From contig NZ_FRCM01000001.1 in the NCBI RefSeq assembly GCF_900142915.1, positions 558,001-622,000 on the forward strand: DNA of 64,000 nucleotides, in the 5' to 3' direction. A model generated the notes under the pieces. It saw only the letters and a program-made list of their open reading frames with translations, searched no databases and was not told the DNA's origin. Positions within the stretch are counted from its first letter, which is position 1, and each line of letters begins with the position of its first letter. Below, piece after piece: positions 8,816 to 18,320 of the stretch. The stretch comes from Mucilaginibacter sp. OK098 (lineage in GTDB: Bacteria > Bacteroidota > Bacteroidia > Sphingobacteriales > Sphingobacteriaceae). Made by a program: the position numbers and the translations under genes.

Positions 8816-9703
8816 ATGAAATTACAAATAAACGCACTCTCAAAAACATATTCCAATGGGGTGCAGGCCCTAAAAGATGTTTCACTAACCTTAAATAACG
8901 GCATGTTTGGCCTGCTTGGCCCTAATGGCGCCGGTAAATCATCACTGATGCGCACTATTGCCACATTGCAGGAAGCAGATGCCGGCAGTATTTTTCTTGA
9001 CGACCTTGATGTGATTAATAATAAAACACAGGTGAGGCAGTTGTTGGGTTATTTGCCCCAGGAATTTGGTGTGTACCCAAAAATCTCCGCTGAACGCATG
9101 CTTGATCATATCGCCCAGCTTAAAGGGGTTGGCAATGCGGCAGAGCGAAAAGACCTGGTAGCGGCATTGCTGGATAATGTAAACCTCAGTAAAGACAGGA
9201 AAAAGAACCTTGGCACATATTCAGGTGGCATGAAACAGCGTTTCGGCATAGCACAAGCACTTATAGGAAATCCAAAACTGATAATTGTTGATGAACCTAC
9301 CGCCGGGCTTGATCCTGCAGAACGCAACCGTTTTTATAACTTGCTTAGCCAGTTAGGCGAAAATACAATCGTTATTCTTTCAACCCATATTGTTGAAGAT
9401 GTTAGTACCCTTTGCTCCAACTTTGCTATTATTTGCCAGGGCGAGGTATTATATGCAGGTCAGCCCGATGCTGCGGTTAGTGAAATGGAAGGCAAAATAT
9501 TCACCAAAGCAATTGATAAAGCAGAGCTAAGTTTTTACCAGGATGATTTTACAGTAATATCTACCCAATTAAAAACCGGGAGACTCCACATCCGCATATT
9601 ACAGGATACAGATCCGGGCAAAGGCTTTGTATCAGCTACTCCCAACCTTGAGGATGTTTATTTCAGCAATATTGCTACCCGTGTAGATGTAAATACCATT
9701 TAA
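8816..9703 (+). CDS. ABC transporter ATP-binding protein (second in operon)
   Basis: A 295-residue ATPase with Walker A GPNGAGKS (35-42), the signature YSGGMKQR (135-142), Walker B LIIVDEP (155-161) and H-loop STHIVED. It has 20 nt to the next gene, a large permease-peptidase fusion, and should drive that subunit. It is distinct from the first ATPase of the operon, which has the rarer SFGQQ signature. After about residue 220 there is a small extra domain typical of ATPases that pair with ABC-2 permeases. The substrate is unknown. Confidence 0.97.
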   Translation: MKLQINALSKTYSNGVQALKDVSLTLNNGMFGLLGPNGAGKSSLMRTIATLQEADAGSIFLDDLDVINNKTQVRQLLGYLPQEFGVYPKISAERMLDHIAQLKGVGNAAERKDLVAALLDNVNLSKDRKKNLGTYSGGMKQRFGIAQALIGNPKLIIVDEPTAGLDPAERNRFYNLLSQLGENTIVILSTHIVEDVSTLCSNFAIICQGEVLYAGQPDAAVSEMEGKIFTKAIDKAELSFYQDDFTVISTQLKTGRLHIRILQDTDPGKGFVSATPNLEDVYFSNIATRVDVNTI

Positions 9704-9723
9704 ACCCTTTAAATCAACTCATT

Positions 9724-12700
9724 ATGTTCTGGAAAATATTCATTTTCGAGCTTCAAAACAAGCTCAGAAGGCCCGCGGTTTACGTTTATTTCGCGGCTGC
9801 ATTTCTCTTTATGCTATTCACTTTTACAGCAGGTGCGTTGCCTGTAGGCGAAAAAGAGCATATTAACAGCCCCAGGCTTATTGTATTTGTTATGGGCTGG
9901 ATCTCAATTGTAATGATGCTGGTTACATCGGCCATAATGGGTATGCCGCTGTATAAGGATATAGAGCATAACACTAAAGATTATTATTTGACATATCCCA
10001 TAACCAAATTCGGATACTTTTGGGGGCGATATTTTAGCTCGTTATTATTCGTATTGATTATTGGCAGTGCAGTAATGTTTGGGGCCTTTGCGGGCACCAA
10101 ACTCGGGCCGCTTATGGGTTTCAATATTGCCGCCAGGTATGGCCCCAATAATTTAAAATATTACCTGCAGCCTTTTTTAATGATCGGTGTTCCCAATCTC
10201 GTTTTTACTTCATCAGTATTTTATGGTTTAGTTGCCATTACAAGGAACATAAAAGTAATTTACAGCAGCGGAATAGTTTTGTTTTTAGGTTACCTGATAG
10301 CAACCTTCTTTTTGGCGCACACCAATAACCAGGATGTAATAAACCTGGCTGATCCGTTTGCATTCAGCGGAATACGGATGCAGTTTCAGGATGTAAATGA
10401 TGAGCTGAGAAATGTAACCATGATGGCCTTTAACGGATCGTTGTTATTGAACAGGATAATATGGCCTTTATTAGGTGTTGGTGTTTTAGTATTTACCTAC
10501 ATCAGGTTTAATTTTGAGGATTTCTTTAGCGGGAAGCGCGATAAGAACAATGTTAAGGATGAACTGAAAATAAATCGGAATGCTGTACGGCCACAGGTGG
10601 CTACAAGCTTCGCAGGGTCATATAATATCAAAACCATTCTGAGCCTAACAAAAACTGAATTACTGAACATCATACGCGATAATTATTTCTGGATCATTAT
10701 GTCGTGCGGGCTTTTATTCTTAGGATTTGTGTTTTACATGGGCGATGGACGCAATTATGGTGTTGACGATTTTCCTCGTACGGTTTCTTTAATAGCAATC
10801 TTTAACGAAGTGTTCCTGTTTTTCATTTTCTTTATTATCATATTTTATACGGGCGAAACCGTTCACCGCGACCGGATTACCCGTTATGCTTTTATAAATG
10901 ACTCGTTGCCTGCACCAAACTGGGTTTTAAATGGATCAAAGCTGTTGAGTTTGCTTGTGCTTGGTTTTGGCCTTTCGCTAATACCAATGGTATTAGGGGT
11001 AATGGTTCAGTTGATAAAGGGTTATACAGAACTTAACCTTCCCGTTTATTTAATGGCCGTATTTACGCTTGTACTTCCCCGGTTTTTGGAGATGGTAGTT
11101 TTTTCGTATGTAATACATGTAGTTGTTAATAACAAGTTTGCTGCGCATGGAATAGGCATAGTAATCTGGGTTGTGATGTTCTTTATGAACATTACGTCTA
11201 TATTCAATTACAGGCCATTATTATACTCATATACACCAGGATACGAAATATCAGATATGGATGGTATCGGCCATATGGCTGGTCCGGTAGCGTGGTTTAA
11301 TTTGTACTGGCTGCTTGCGGCGGGTTTATTGATAATAATAGCAGCGCTGTTTTATTACCGTGGCATTTCATCAACGTTTAAGGAAAGATGGCAGCTTGTT
11401 AAAGAAAGATTTGATAACAGAACAAAAATAATAACAGGCGCTTTACTTGTATGTTTTTTGGCAGTTGGTTCTTTTATATACTATAACGTAAGTTATTTGA
11501 ACAGCTATATCACAAATTCTGAAAACATACAACGTGCTGTACTTTATGAACGGACTTTAAAACCCTACGACAAGCTCCCTTTGCCAAAAGTAAGTGCAAT
11601 GAAGCTGGCCGTTGATCTGTTTCCCGATCAGCAACGTGCACAAACACACGGGTTTATTACTTTGATAAATAAAACGGATAAACCCATAAGCAAAATGTTA
11701 CTTGATGCGGATGGTGTAACAGAATATACTTTGAAGACAGGGGGGAAGGAAATTTCATTTACATCTCCATTGATCTATTCAAGGGGGGAGCTCAACTTTT
11801 TCAGGCCTAAACAAGATACTTCCGACTTCAGGTTGTATCAGTTTAGCAAGGCCTTGGCACCTGGTGATTCAATTGTTGTAGAGATTAACTCCGCTGTATT
11901 TTATAAAGGGTTTAGTAATGACCTTTTCAGTGCTAATATACTCCGTAACGGTACATTTTATAAAGGAGGGTTACCCGGCCTTGGTTATGATGACGATGAT
12001 GAGCTGGGAAGTCCTTACGAACGTAAGCAAAATCACCTTCCGCCCAAAGCCGAAGAGGAAGTTGCCCAAAATGATCCTGAAGGAATAAACAGGCTCAAAG
12101 CCGGTAAACCCGCCATGTTGGCCAAAATGGATCTTACTGTGAGCACTTCGGGAGACCAAACTGCCATAGCCCCTGGAGCACTTCAAAAAAAATGGACCTC
12201 AAACGGGCGCAACTATTTCCATTATGTCCAGGATAGGCCGGGGATGTATCCGCCGTTTGGCTTTATAAGTGCAAGGTATGCCGTGTTGCATAGCGATGTT
12301 AAAGTTGATAGCGGGCAAAGTGTTAATGTAAACATATACTACCATCCTGAGCATAAGGCAAACATCAATCGCTTTATGAATGCTTTTAAGGATGGCTTAA
12401 GCTATTATTCAAATGTTTATGGTAACTATCCGTTTAAAGACATGAGCCTTGCTGAAACCAGTATTTATGGCCCGGGATCATCTTCAGCTACCTCACTTGA
12501 TACCTATAAGGAAAAACTTGGCTGGAATGCGGATTTTAATAATCCTGATCAGCTAGATTATTGTTATTATATGACAACACAGCAGCTTGCCCAGCAATGG
12601 TGGCGCTTCCAGGTAGCGCCCAATAATACAGTTGGTTCATTGGTAATCCCGGAGGGACTTGCCAAATACGATTCATATATAATGGCCGAAAAACGCTATG

Positions 12701-13365
12701 GTAAAAATAATATACGCGGTTTACTGGTTGATCAGATGTGGGGGTATCTGTTTCTCCATAGCAGAACCGAGGAAGCTGAACATCCGCTTATAAAAGCAAA
12801 TGAATGGTTTGAATGGGAAAACAAGGCAGGTACAGTTTTATATGGATTAAGAGATCTGATAGGCGATGATAATATGAATGCGGCATTGCGTGAGTTTAAA
12901 AAGGATTATGCATTTAAAAAAGAACCACCATATGCCGGTAGCAATGATCTGTACCGTTATCTGAAAAAGCATACGCCTGATTCATTGCAGTATTATTTAA
13001 CAGATACCTGGGAAAAGATCACTTTTTACGACAACAAGATTGTTAGTGCAAAATCTGTTGCTATTGGTAATAACAAATACAAGGTTACTTTAAATGTAAG
13101 CACAGGTAAATCATATATCCAAGGCAAAGGGAATTATGTAAACGCGCCGATGAATGATTACATTGATATCGCGATTTTTGCTGCACAAACCAAAGATAAA
13201 GAAGGACGGTCGCAGGTAAACCCGCTGTATATTAAAAAGCATAAGCTTACAGCAGGCAAACATACCATTGAAATTGTTGTCACTGGTAAACCAGTAAGTG
13301 TGGGTATTGATCCCTATGACAAGCTTGTTGATAAAATGCCGAACGATAACTTGAAAGATCTGTAA
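9724..13365 (+). CDS. ABC-2 permease fused to an M1 peptidase-like domain with lost zinc site
   Basis: A 1213-residue fusion. Residues about 1-590 carry around a dozen membrane segments in two ABC-2 halves; about 600-1213 resemble the periplasmic M1 aminopeptidase domain found fused to ABC permeases in Bacteroidota. In active M1 enzymes the zinc motif is HExxH followed by a distant Glu. Here the aligned segment is QQLAQQWW (953-960): both His and the catalytic Glu are Gln. The distant ligand Glu is kept (PEGLAKY, E977). The domain is therefore probably not a working zinc peptidase but a binding or scaffold domain. The frame is intact, so this is not simple decay. It is the last gene of the operon and is followed by a strong hairpin. 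Confidence 0.92.
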   Translation: MFWKIFIFELQNKLRRPAVYVYFAAAFLFMLFTFTAGALPVGEKEHINSPRLIVFVMGWISIVMMLVTSAIMGMPLYKDIEHNTKDYYLTYPITKFGYFWGRYFSSLLFVLIIGSAVMFGAFAGTKLGPLMGFNIAARYGPNNLKYYLQPFLMIGVPNLVFTSSVFYGLVAITRNIKVIYSSGIVLFLGYLIATFFLAHTNNQDVINLADPFAFSGIRMQFQDVNDELRNVTMMAFNGSLLLNRIIWPLLGVGVLVFTYIRFNFEDFFSGKRDKNNVKDELKINRNAVRPQVATSFAGSYNIKTILSLTKTELLNIIRDNYFWIIMSCGLLFLGFVFYMGDGRNYGVDDFPRTVSLIAIFNEVFLFFIFFIIIFYTGETVHRDRITRYAFINDSLPAPNWVLNGSKLLSLLVLGFGLSLIPMVLGVMVQLIKGYTELNLPVYLMAVFTLVLPRFLEMVVFSYVIHVVVNNKFAAHGIGIVIWVVMFFMNITSIFNYRPLLYSYTPGYEISDMDGIGHMAGPVAWFNLYWLLAAGLLIIIAALFYYRGISSTFKERWQLVKERFDNRTKIITGALLVCFLAVGSFIYYNVSYLNSYITNSENIQRAVLYERTLKPYDKLPLPKVSAMKLAVDLFPDQQRAQTHGFITLINKTDKPISKMLLDADGVTEYTLKTGGKEISFTSPLIYSRGELNFFRPKQDTSDFRLYQFSKALAPGDSIVVEINSAVFYKGFSNDLFSANILRNGTFYKGGLPGLGYDDDDELGSPYERKQNHLPPKAEEEVAQNDPEGINRLKAGKPAMLAKMDLTVSTSGDQTAIAPGALQKKWTSNGRNYFHYVQDRPGMYPPFGFISARYAVLHSDVKVDSGQSVNVNIYYHPEHKANINRFMNAFKDGLSYYSNVYGNYPFKDMSLAETSIYGPGSSSATSLDTYKEKLGWNADFNNPDQLDYCYYMTTQQLAQQWWRFQVAPNNTVGSLVIPEGLAKYDSYIMAEKRYGKNNIRGLLVDQMWGYLFLHSRTEEAEHPLIKANEWFEWENKAGTVLYGLRDLIGDDNMNAALREFKKDYAFKKEPPYAGSNDLYRYLKKHTPDSLQYYLTDTWEKITFYDNKIVSAKSVAIGNNKYKVTLNVSTGKSYIQGKGNYVNAPMNDYIDIAIFAAQTKDKEGRSQVNPLYIKKHKLTAGKHTIEIVVTGKPVSVGIDPYDKLVDKMPNDNLKDL

Positions 13366-13370
13366 ATCGC

Positions 13371-13413
13371 CTAACAGTTGATATTTAATACAGTAAATAT
13401 CAACTGTTAGCTT
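13371..13413 (+). terminator. Perfect 17-bp hairpin at the end of the ABC operon
   Basis: The arms CTAACAGTTGATATTTA (13371-13387) and their exact complement (13394-13410) enclose a 6-nt loop. The hairpin starts 5 nt after the stop codon and is followed by CTTTAT. The T-run is short, so it may protect or process the 3' end as well as terminate. Confidence 0.65.
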
Positions 13414-13544
13414 TATAAAGCTGTTTTCAGGCACGATTTATTGGCTCAAATATATAATGGCGCTTAAATCACAGAATACGCCAACCGGGTTGGTAGTAAG
13501 TGTTTAAAGTGAGTTTTAAGAGATCAGGGCCTGGAGATCGGAGA

Positions 13545-14885
13545 TTATTGACTTCCTGCAGGTTTAGCTACAGGTTCGTTCAGTTTGTAATTTATCCCTT
13601 TTGATGTTTTTAAACTATCTGCCGGTATAGTTTTTGCCATTTTAATGGCTTGTAAAGCCAGGTTGGTTTTTTTCCATTCTTTCGGATCTTTTTGAGCAAG
13701 TGCAGTTGTATCTGCTTTACTGTAATAATTAAGAATATTTTGCCTTAAGGGCTTAGTAAGATTCTTAAATTTTGAATCTTCCAGTTGATCTACCAAATCG
13801 TTGTAAGTTTTATCAGCAAGTTTGTATTCGCCCATCATGGTAGGTTTGCCTGTATCATAATCAATGTCCTGTAGCTCAAGGTTTCCACGTTGAAGCCGGG
13901 CAAGCGCATCATCATAGTGAATTAAAACTGTATCAAAGCTCCGGATAAATAATTTTTCTCCTTCGGGGCCGACATCTTTAAATCTTAATGCCTTTAATGG
14001 GCCTACTTTTGGCAAAAATCGTACAATAAAAGATAAAACCTGTGCTTTAAAACCCGGTTTTTGTCGTTCTGATCCAAACTCTTTGTAGTAATCTTTTTTA
14101 CTCATTTTATAATGAAAAGAATGGCTGTTGGCACTTGGGTTTAGTTTTTTAATATCGTGCTTTTTTAATACCCAGGCCGTACGGGTTACAGTTGGTAATA
14201 AGCTTTTAACAGACCACCGAAAAGTGGATATCGCAAGGCCAAGGTCGCCAAATACTACATTTATATCCTGGCCATAAGTTTTCAGAAAAGCTCTTTCCAA
14301 AACAGGCCTTGCAACTTCAAAACCAATAAAATCATGATAAGCCTGGGAAGCGTAGTTGCCCCTTGCTGTTTGTAATACATCAAAGGAGATTTCCACCCTG
14401 CTATGTGAAGTATGATCTTCTTCATAAGTTACTACATGACCAAATTTCTTTTCCATTTTTGGATAAACGATGGGTACCGCAATATTTGTAGCTAATGAGT
14501 GCCCGTATTTATCGCCCATGTAATGGCATAATGAACCAAGCGCAAACGCGTATTCATTAAGATTTTCTGATTCTGAAATTAATGCCTCTACAAAATCGCC
14601 ACTGCGTACATAATGTGAAAGATTTGTAAAATAAACGCTGCCAAATGGGAAATAACCCATATCAGCTATAAGGCAGCCTCCATAAGCATAGGCATGCGCT
14701 TTTTTAAGGTCATCCTCCGTTGCATTTGGGAATTTTAGTTTTAATAAAGGTTTTATGTTTTTATTCCAGCTGGCATCAATAAGGGCCTCGTGGGTTAAAA
14801 CAGAATATGCCCTGGTTGAAAAAGGGATGAATAACAGAAAAACAAAAAGTATAAATAATAACCTGTAGGACAAAGGCTTTTTCAT
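13545..14885 (-). CDS. Zinc-dependent phospholipase C-like secreted protein
   Basis: A 446-residue exported protein with a signal peptide (about 1-26, ending FSTRAYS). The mature N-terminus resembles the zinc-dependent phospholipase C/S1-P1 fold: SVLTHEALID just after cleavage, YGGCLIADMGYFPFG, and GSLCHYMGDKYGHS, which together place His and Asp residues where the family binds zinc. Family members hydrolyse phospholipids or phosphoesters outside the cytoplasm; the substrate here is not known. The gene stands alone on the minus strand, converging on the ABC operon. The C-terminal 150 residues are helical and charged, with no motif I recognise. Confidence 0.85.
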   Translation of the reverse strand: MKKPLSYRLLFILFVFLLFIPFSTRAYSVLTHEALIDASWNKNIKPLLKLKFPNATEDDLKKAHAYAYGGCLIADMGYFPFGSVYFTNLSHYVRSGDFVEALISESENLNEYAFALGSLCHYMGDKYGHSLATNIAVPIVYPKMEKKFGHVVTYEEDHTSHSRVEISFDVLQTARGNYASQAYHDFIGFEVARPVLERAFLKTYGQDINVVFGDLGLAISTFRWSVKSLLPTVTRTAWVLKKHDIKKLNPSANSHSFHYKMSKKDYYKEFGSERQKPGFKAQVLSFIVRFLPKVGPLKALRFKDVGPEGEKLFIRSFDTVLIHYDDALARLQRGNLELQDIDYDTGKPTMMGEYKLADKTYNDLVDQLEDSKFKNLTKPLRQNILNYYSKADTTALAQKDPKEWKKTNLALQAIKMAKTIPADSLKTSKGINYKLNEPVAKPAGSQ

Positions 14886-15041
14886 TATAATTTAGGGCTA
14901 ATATGTTGTTATAAGTATTGAAAGGGGAAAAGGTTTTATCTTATTGCAGTATTATTTAACCATGTTGTTAAAAACAAAAGAATAACAATATCAAAAATTA
15001 AATAGAATAAAGGGAGTTGAAGTTGAGTGGATTTCTTTCCA

Positions 15042-15077
15042 ATAAAAAAGGGTGACCAGAAAACCGGATCACCCTTT
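15042..15077 (-). terminator. Rho-independent terminator after the DUF6515 gene
   Basis: AAAGGGTGA (15047-15055) pairs with TCACCCTTT (15069-15077). On the minus strand the stem runs into a TTTTTTATT tract. It lies about 20 nt after the stop codon of the glycine-rich protein gene. Confidence 0.85.
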
Positions 15078-15098
15078 GTATGGAAAATTTTATATTTT

Positions 15099-16220
15099 TT
15101 AGTTTTGAGGCTCGTCTGCCGGAGTGCTCACAACTTTATATACTTTATTGCCGCTGGTATCTGTTGTTGCCTGGTAATACACATCATCCGGAGATACATA
15201 TAAGGTTTGTCCGTTAACATGTATGGTACGGGTGCCTTCAGGTAATTCGTTATAAATATCACCTAATTGTGGCAGTTGTGCATTTTGTCCATTACCGGCT
15301 TGTCCCTGCTGGTTTGTTTCCAACTGACCGTCTTTACCTGCAATAACATATGTTTGAGTGCCATCGTCTTTCGTAACCGGTTGGTAGTAAACCCCATTCA
15401 GCTCATAATACTGCTCGCCATTTATTGTTATCGGCTGAGCTTTGGCTGGAAGTTGGGTAATTTCGGCACCAAGCGGTGGTTCAACCACAGTATATTGATT
15501 ATTTTCATGCTGATAGTAAAAACCATCGCTGTAATAATATTGTGCATCACCCCAATAAAACGGATAATAACCGAATGGTAAAAAGCCTAAGCTAAAACCA
15601 AGACGCGGGTAATATAAACTACCGTAAAAACCGCCATTGTAAAAATAACCGCCACGGTATCCCCAATAGCCGCGTCCTCCCCAATAGCTTGGGCCATAAT
15701 AATGACCTCTTCCATAGTAGCCGCCGCCACGGCCATAATAGCCACCATGGCCATAATAACCGCCTCTATAGCCACCACGACCATAATAACCGCGAGAACC
15801 GGCATGGCCACGGGCACCAACGTATCCGCGTGATCCGGTAAAGCCACGGTTTCCGCTTACGCCAACCCTGCCACCATTAAAACGGCTGCTTGATTGTGTA
15901 GACGGGCGACCACCAAAGCTTTGACGCTGACCACCAAATCCTGATCGTGGTGCAACAGCTGTACGGCCACCACCAGAGAATCCACCAGAACGACCGCCGC
16001 CTGAAAATCCACCAGAACGGCCTCCACCTGAAAATCCACCGCTACTAACATGGCCGCCTCCGCCACCTCCACCGAAATGACTGCCACCGCCGCCGCCGCC
16101 ATGGCTACCGCCGCCGCCGCCACTACCACCTCTGTGTTGGGCGCTGGCCGGAAAAGCTAAAAACAAGCAGAGCAGTCCGCTTAAGCTTGTGAATACCAAA
16201 TATTTTAATGCCTTTTTCAT
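15099..16220 (-). CDS. Glycine-rich exported protein with DUF6515-like C-terminus
   Basis: A 373-residue protein with a signal peptide (about 1-27, ending FPASAQ). Residues about 28-190 are low-complexity Gly/Ser/His/Arg/Tyr repeats (HGGGGGGSHFGGGG, GGFSGGGRS four times, YYGRGGYRGG). Then follow a hydrophobic GFLPFGYYPFYWG patch and two related units each containing YYxxNGVYYQ or an equivalent (about 275-300 and 345-372), as in DUF6515 proteins of Bacteroidota. It is probably envelope-associated. The function of the family is not known to me. The Gly-rich part explains the long alternative frames on this stretch. Confidence 0.85.
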   Translation of the reverse strand: MKKALKYLVFTSLSGLLCLFLAFPASAQHRGGSGGGGGSHGGGGGGSHFGGGGGGGHVSSGGFSGGGRSGGFSGGGRSGGFSGGGRTAVAPRSGFGGQRQSFGGRPSTQSSSRFNGGRVGVSGNRGFTGSRGYVGARGHAGSRGYYGRGGYRGGYYGHGGYYGRGGGYYGRGHYYGPSYWGGRGYWGYRGGYFYNGGFYGSLYYPRLGFSLGFLPFGYYPFYWGDAQYYYSDGFYYQHENNQYTVVEPPLGAEITQLPAKAQPITINGEQYYELNGVYYQPVTKDDGTQTYVIAGKDGQLETNQQGQAGNGQNAQLPQLGDIYNELPEGTRTIHVNGQTLYVSPDDVYYQATTDTSGNKVYKVVSTPADEPQN

Positions 16221-16438
16221 GTTGATATTAATTGAACAGTTTTCGCTGCTGTTTTTTTTATAGACTGATAATAATATAAACGGTTTAATGCCGATATAAT
16301 TATTTTATTCAACAATTGTGCCCGTATTAATATTGACAGTTTATTTTGACAAGTTATAAACAAAATTGGTTCATATTTATATATTAGCAGCACTTGTATT
16401 AACGGATAAATATAAGCTGAATTATAATTAAACACGCA

Positions 16439-16912
16439 ATGATAAAAGATACGAACTCATTAAACCAGGTAGCAGAATTCCATACCACATTTAAACACCC
16501 GATTGTACCGCAGCCGGCAATTCCTTCAAAAGAAAGAAGCGCGTTAAGGATTGAGCTTTTAGCCGAAGAGTTGAAAGAACTGCAACAAGCTGTAAATGAT
16601 AATGACCTGGTTGAAGTTGCAGATGCACTTTGCGATCTGCAATACGTACTTTCAGGCGCTATTCTTGAATTTGGGCTTGGCGAAAAGTTTAAGGAACTAT
16701 TTGATGAAGTTCACCGCTCAAATATGAGTAAGGCCTGTAAAACTGTTGAGGAGGCCGATAAAACAATTGCACACTATAAAAGCACTGCCGATACTGATTC
16801 ATACCATAAAGAAATTGACGGCTTGTTTTTAGTTTACCGTACAGGCGACAATAAAACCCTAAAATCAATAAACTATTCTCCCGCTTCTCTCAAAGCGATA
16901 CTGGAAAAATAA
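16439..16912 (+). CDS. MazG/PRA-PH-like nucleoside triphosphate pyrophosphohydrolase
   Basis: A 157-residue all-alpha NTP pyrophosphohydrolase-like protein. The metal-binding pattern is visible as EELKELQQAV (EExxE) followed by EVADALCDLQYV (ExxD), about residues 40-75, which is the arrangement in the MazG and phosphoribosyl-ATP pyrophosphatase fold. The C-terminal part (HKEIDGLFLVYRTGDNKTLK) is shared with small stand-alone Bacteroidota members. It likely removes non-canonical NTPs, but the substrate is not shown by the sequence. It is divergent from the DUF6515 gene and convergent with the DUF5009 gene. Confidence 0.85.
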   Translation: MIKDTNSLNQVAEFHTTFKHPIVPQPAIPSKERSALRIELLAEELKELQQAVNDNDLVEVADALCDLQYVLSGAILEFGLGEKFKELFDEVHRSNMSKACKTVEEADKTIAHYKSTADTDSYHKEIDGLFLVYRTGDNKTLKSINYSPASLKAILEK

Positions 16913-16922
16913 TGCTGTGTTG

Positions 16923-16985
16923 CTCTGTGCATTCTTTGTGGACTTTGCGGTAAAATAACCACGGAGATACGGAGAATGCACAGAG
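16923..16985. repeat. Intergenic inverted repeat, word CTCTGTGCATTCT
   Basis: CTCTGTGCATTCT (16923-16935) is perfectly complementary to 16973-16985, with a 37-nt loop that contains further related words (TTTGTGG, CCACGGAG). It is placed between convergent genes, 10 nt after one stop codon and 11 nt from the other. It belongs to the word-hairpin group described in the findings. Confidence 0.75.
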
Positions 16986-16996
16986 GGCACTAAGAA

Positions 16997-18160
16997 TTAA
17001 ACCCGTAAAAAAGTCTTTTTCTGATACAGGTAATAAAGGAACACCCATTTTACCAGCACAAAGGTAATTGCCATTAATACAGCGCCGTAAGGTTCGCCCG
17101 CTAATTGGCCCAGCCATTTAAAAAAGCCCTCGTTAGTGTAATTCCACTTTATAAAGTGCCCGGATATATATATCAGGATAGAGTTCATCCCAATTACTTT
17201 AAAAAAGAATGCCCATTTCTGATATCCTAGTACATCTATTACATAATAAAACAAGGCCATCAACAATAAGCTTAATCCACCAACATGCATTACAAATGAA
17301 CTAGACCAGAGATTTTTATTGATAGGGAAATCAAGGTTCCAGATCTGTGCTACAACCAGGAAAATAACACCGGCTATTGCCAAGCGTAATGTTTTGGCAT
17401 TTTGTGATAGAGTTTTATTTTTTAATGTTAAACCTGCTAAAATGCCTAATAGGCCGGTACTGATAGCTGGTATTGTTGAGAACAGCCCTTCAGGATCATG
17501 CATGTTAAGCCTGCCATCAGGAAAGGGAACATATAAACGGCCGGGTAAAATAGTACGGTCGACATAGGAAGCGAAGTTGCCCTCGGGAGTAAGGTCGCCA
17601 GGGTGAAATCCGGGAGCCGAAGTGAATTTTAACAATAGATAATAACCTACAATAAAGAAAAAGAACCAGAAGATCTGCGCCCACTCTTTTGCATACAGGT
17701 AGATGATATTAGCAAACATATAAGCAATACCAATCCGCCCAAGTACGCTAGGGAATCGAAATTCCGCAATGGGCCTTAATTGAAGTCCGTTGTTTACTAA
17801 AAAGCCTAAAAGGATAAGCATTACGGTTCTTTTTATTACCCGCAATAATAACTGATTCCGAGTTTTTCCTTTCTCCAGCTCCCGGCCTACTGAAAATGGG
17901 GTGGATACCCCTGCCATAAACAGGAAAAGCGGGAAAATAAGGTCATAAACATGAAAGCCATTCCAGTCCGGGTGCGTAAATTGTAAGGCAAGTGCGTTCC
18001 AGAAAGGTGCATTTGTGGCATGGGCCATGGTGTGAAAGATCTCTTCGGCACCCATTATCCAAAACATATCGAAGCCCCTGAGGGCGTCTAATGAGAACAA
18101 ACGGGTAGAGGCAGCGTCGAAATCGTCTGCCGGTTGTTGTTGTTTTACTGATAGGGCCAT
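16997..18160 (-). CDS. DUF5009 / heparan-alpha-glucosaminide N-acetyltransferase-like membrane protein
   Basis: A 387-residue multi-spanning protein. The N-terminal RLFSLDALRGFDMFWIMGAE and the following YDLIFPLFLFMAGVSTPFS are hallmarks of the DUF5009/HGSNAT-like acyltransferase group, which in characterised relatives moves an acetyl group across the membrane onto an amino sugar. About ten hydrophobic segments follow, and the C-terminus YLYQKKTFLRV is typical. In some Bacteroidota such genes lie in glycan-use loci; here no sugar genes are adjacent. The actual acceptor is unknown. Confidence 0.9.
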   Translation of the reverse strand: MALSVKQQQPADDFDAASTRLFSLDALRGFDMFWIMGAEEIFHTMAHATNAPFWNALALQFTHPDWNGFHVYDLIFPLFLFMAGVSTPFSVGRELEKGKTRNQLLLRVIKRTVMLILLGFLVNNGLQLRPIAEFRFPSVLGRIGIAYMFANIIYLYAKEWAQIFWFFFFIVGYYLLLKFTSAPGFHPGDLTPEGNFASYVDRTILPGRLYVPFPDGRLNMHDPEGLFSTIPAISTGLLGILAGLTLKNKTLSQNAKTLRLAIAGVIFLVVAQIWNLDFPINKNLWSSSFVMHVGGLSLLLMALFYYVIDVLGYQKWAFFFKVIGMNSILIYISGHFIKWNYTNEGFFKWLGQLAGEPYGAVLMAITFVLVKWVFLYYLYQKKTFLRV

Positions 18161-18220
18161 TCCGGTTTTAAATATTAGGTTAGTAACCGAAAGGTAGGTT
18201 TTTTTAGGAGAATAACAAAA

Positions 18221-18317
18221 TTGGTTGATTAAGTTGATTGGGTTAGATTGAGTTGATTAGGTTAAAGCAGGTATAACTCAGTCAACCTAATCTAACATAA
18301 TCAACTCATTCAACTCA
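18221..18317. repeat. Word hairpin, word AGTTGATTAGG, 3' side of the ntrC-type gene
   Basis: The left arm (18221-18264) is a run of TTGATTA, GTTGATTGG and GTTAGATTG words; the right arm (18276-18317) is its near complement, with an 11-nt loop. The arm ends 3 nt from the stop codon of the minus-strand regulator gene (18321). The same word is found on the 5' side of that gene at 19775-19923. Confidence 0.85.
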
Positions 18318-18320
18318 AAA

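Noticed and set aside
15587..16129. Long alternative frames across the glycine-rich gene
   Set aside because: They are low-complexity Ala/Val-rich translations of the GGC-rich repeat coding DNA in another frame; only the DUF6515 frame has a signal peptide and a folded C-terminus.
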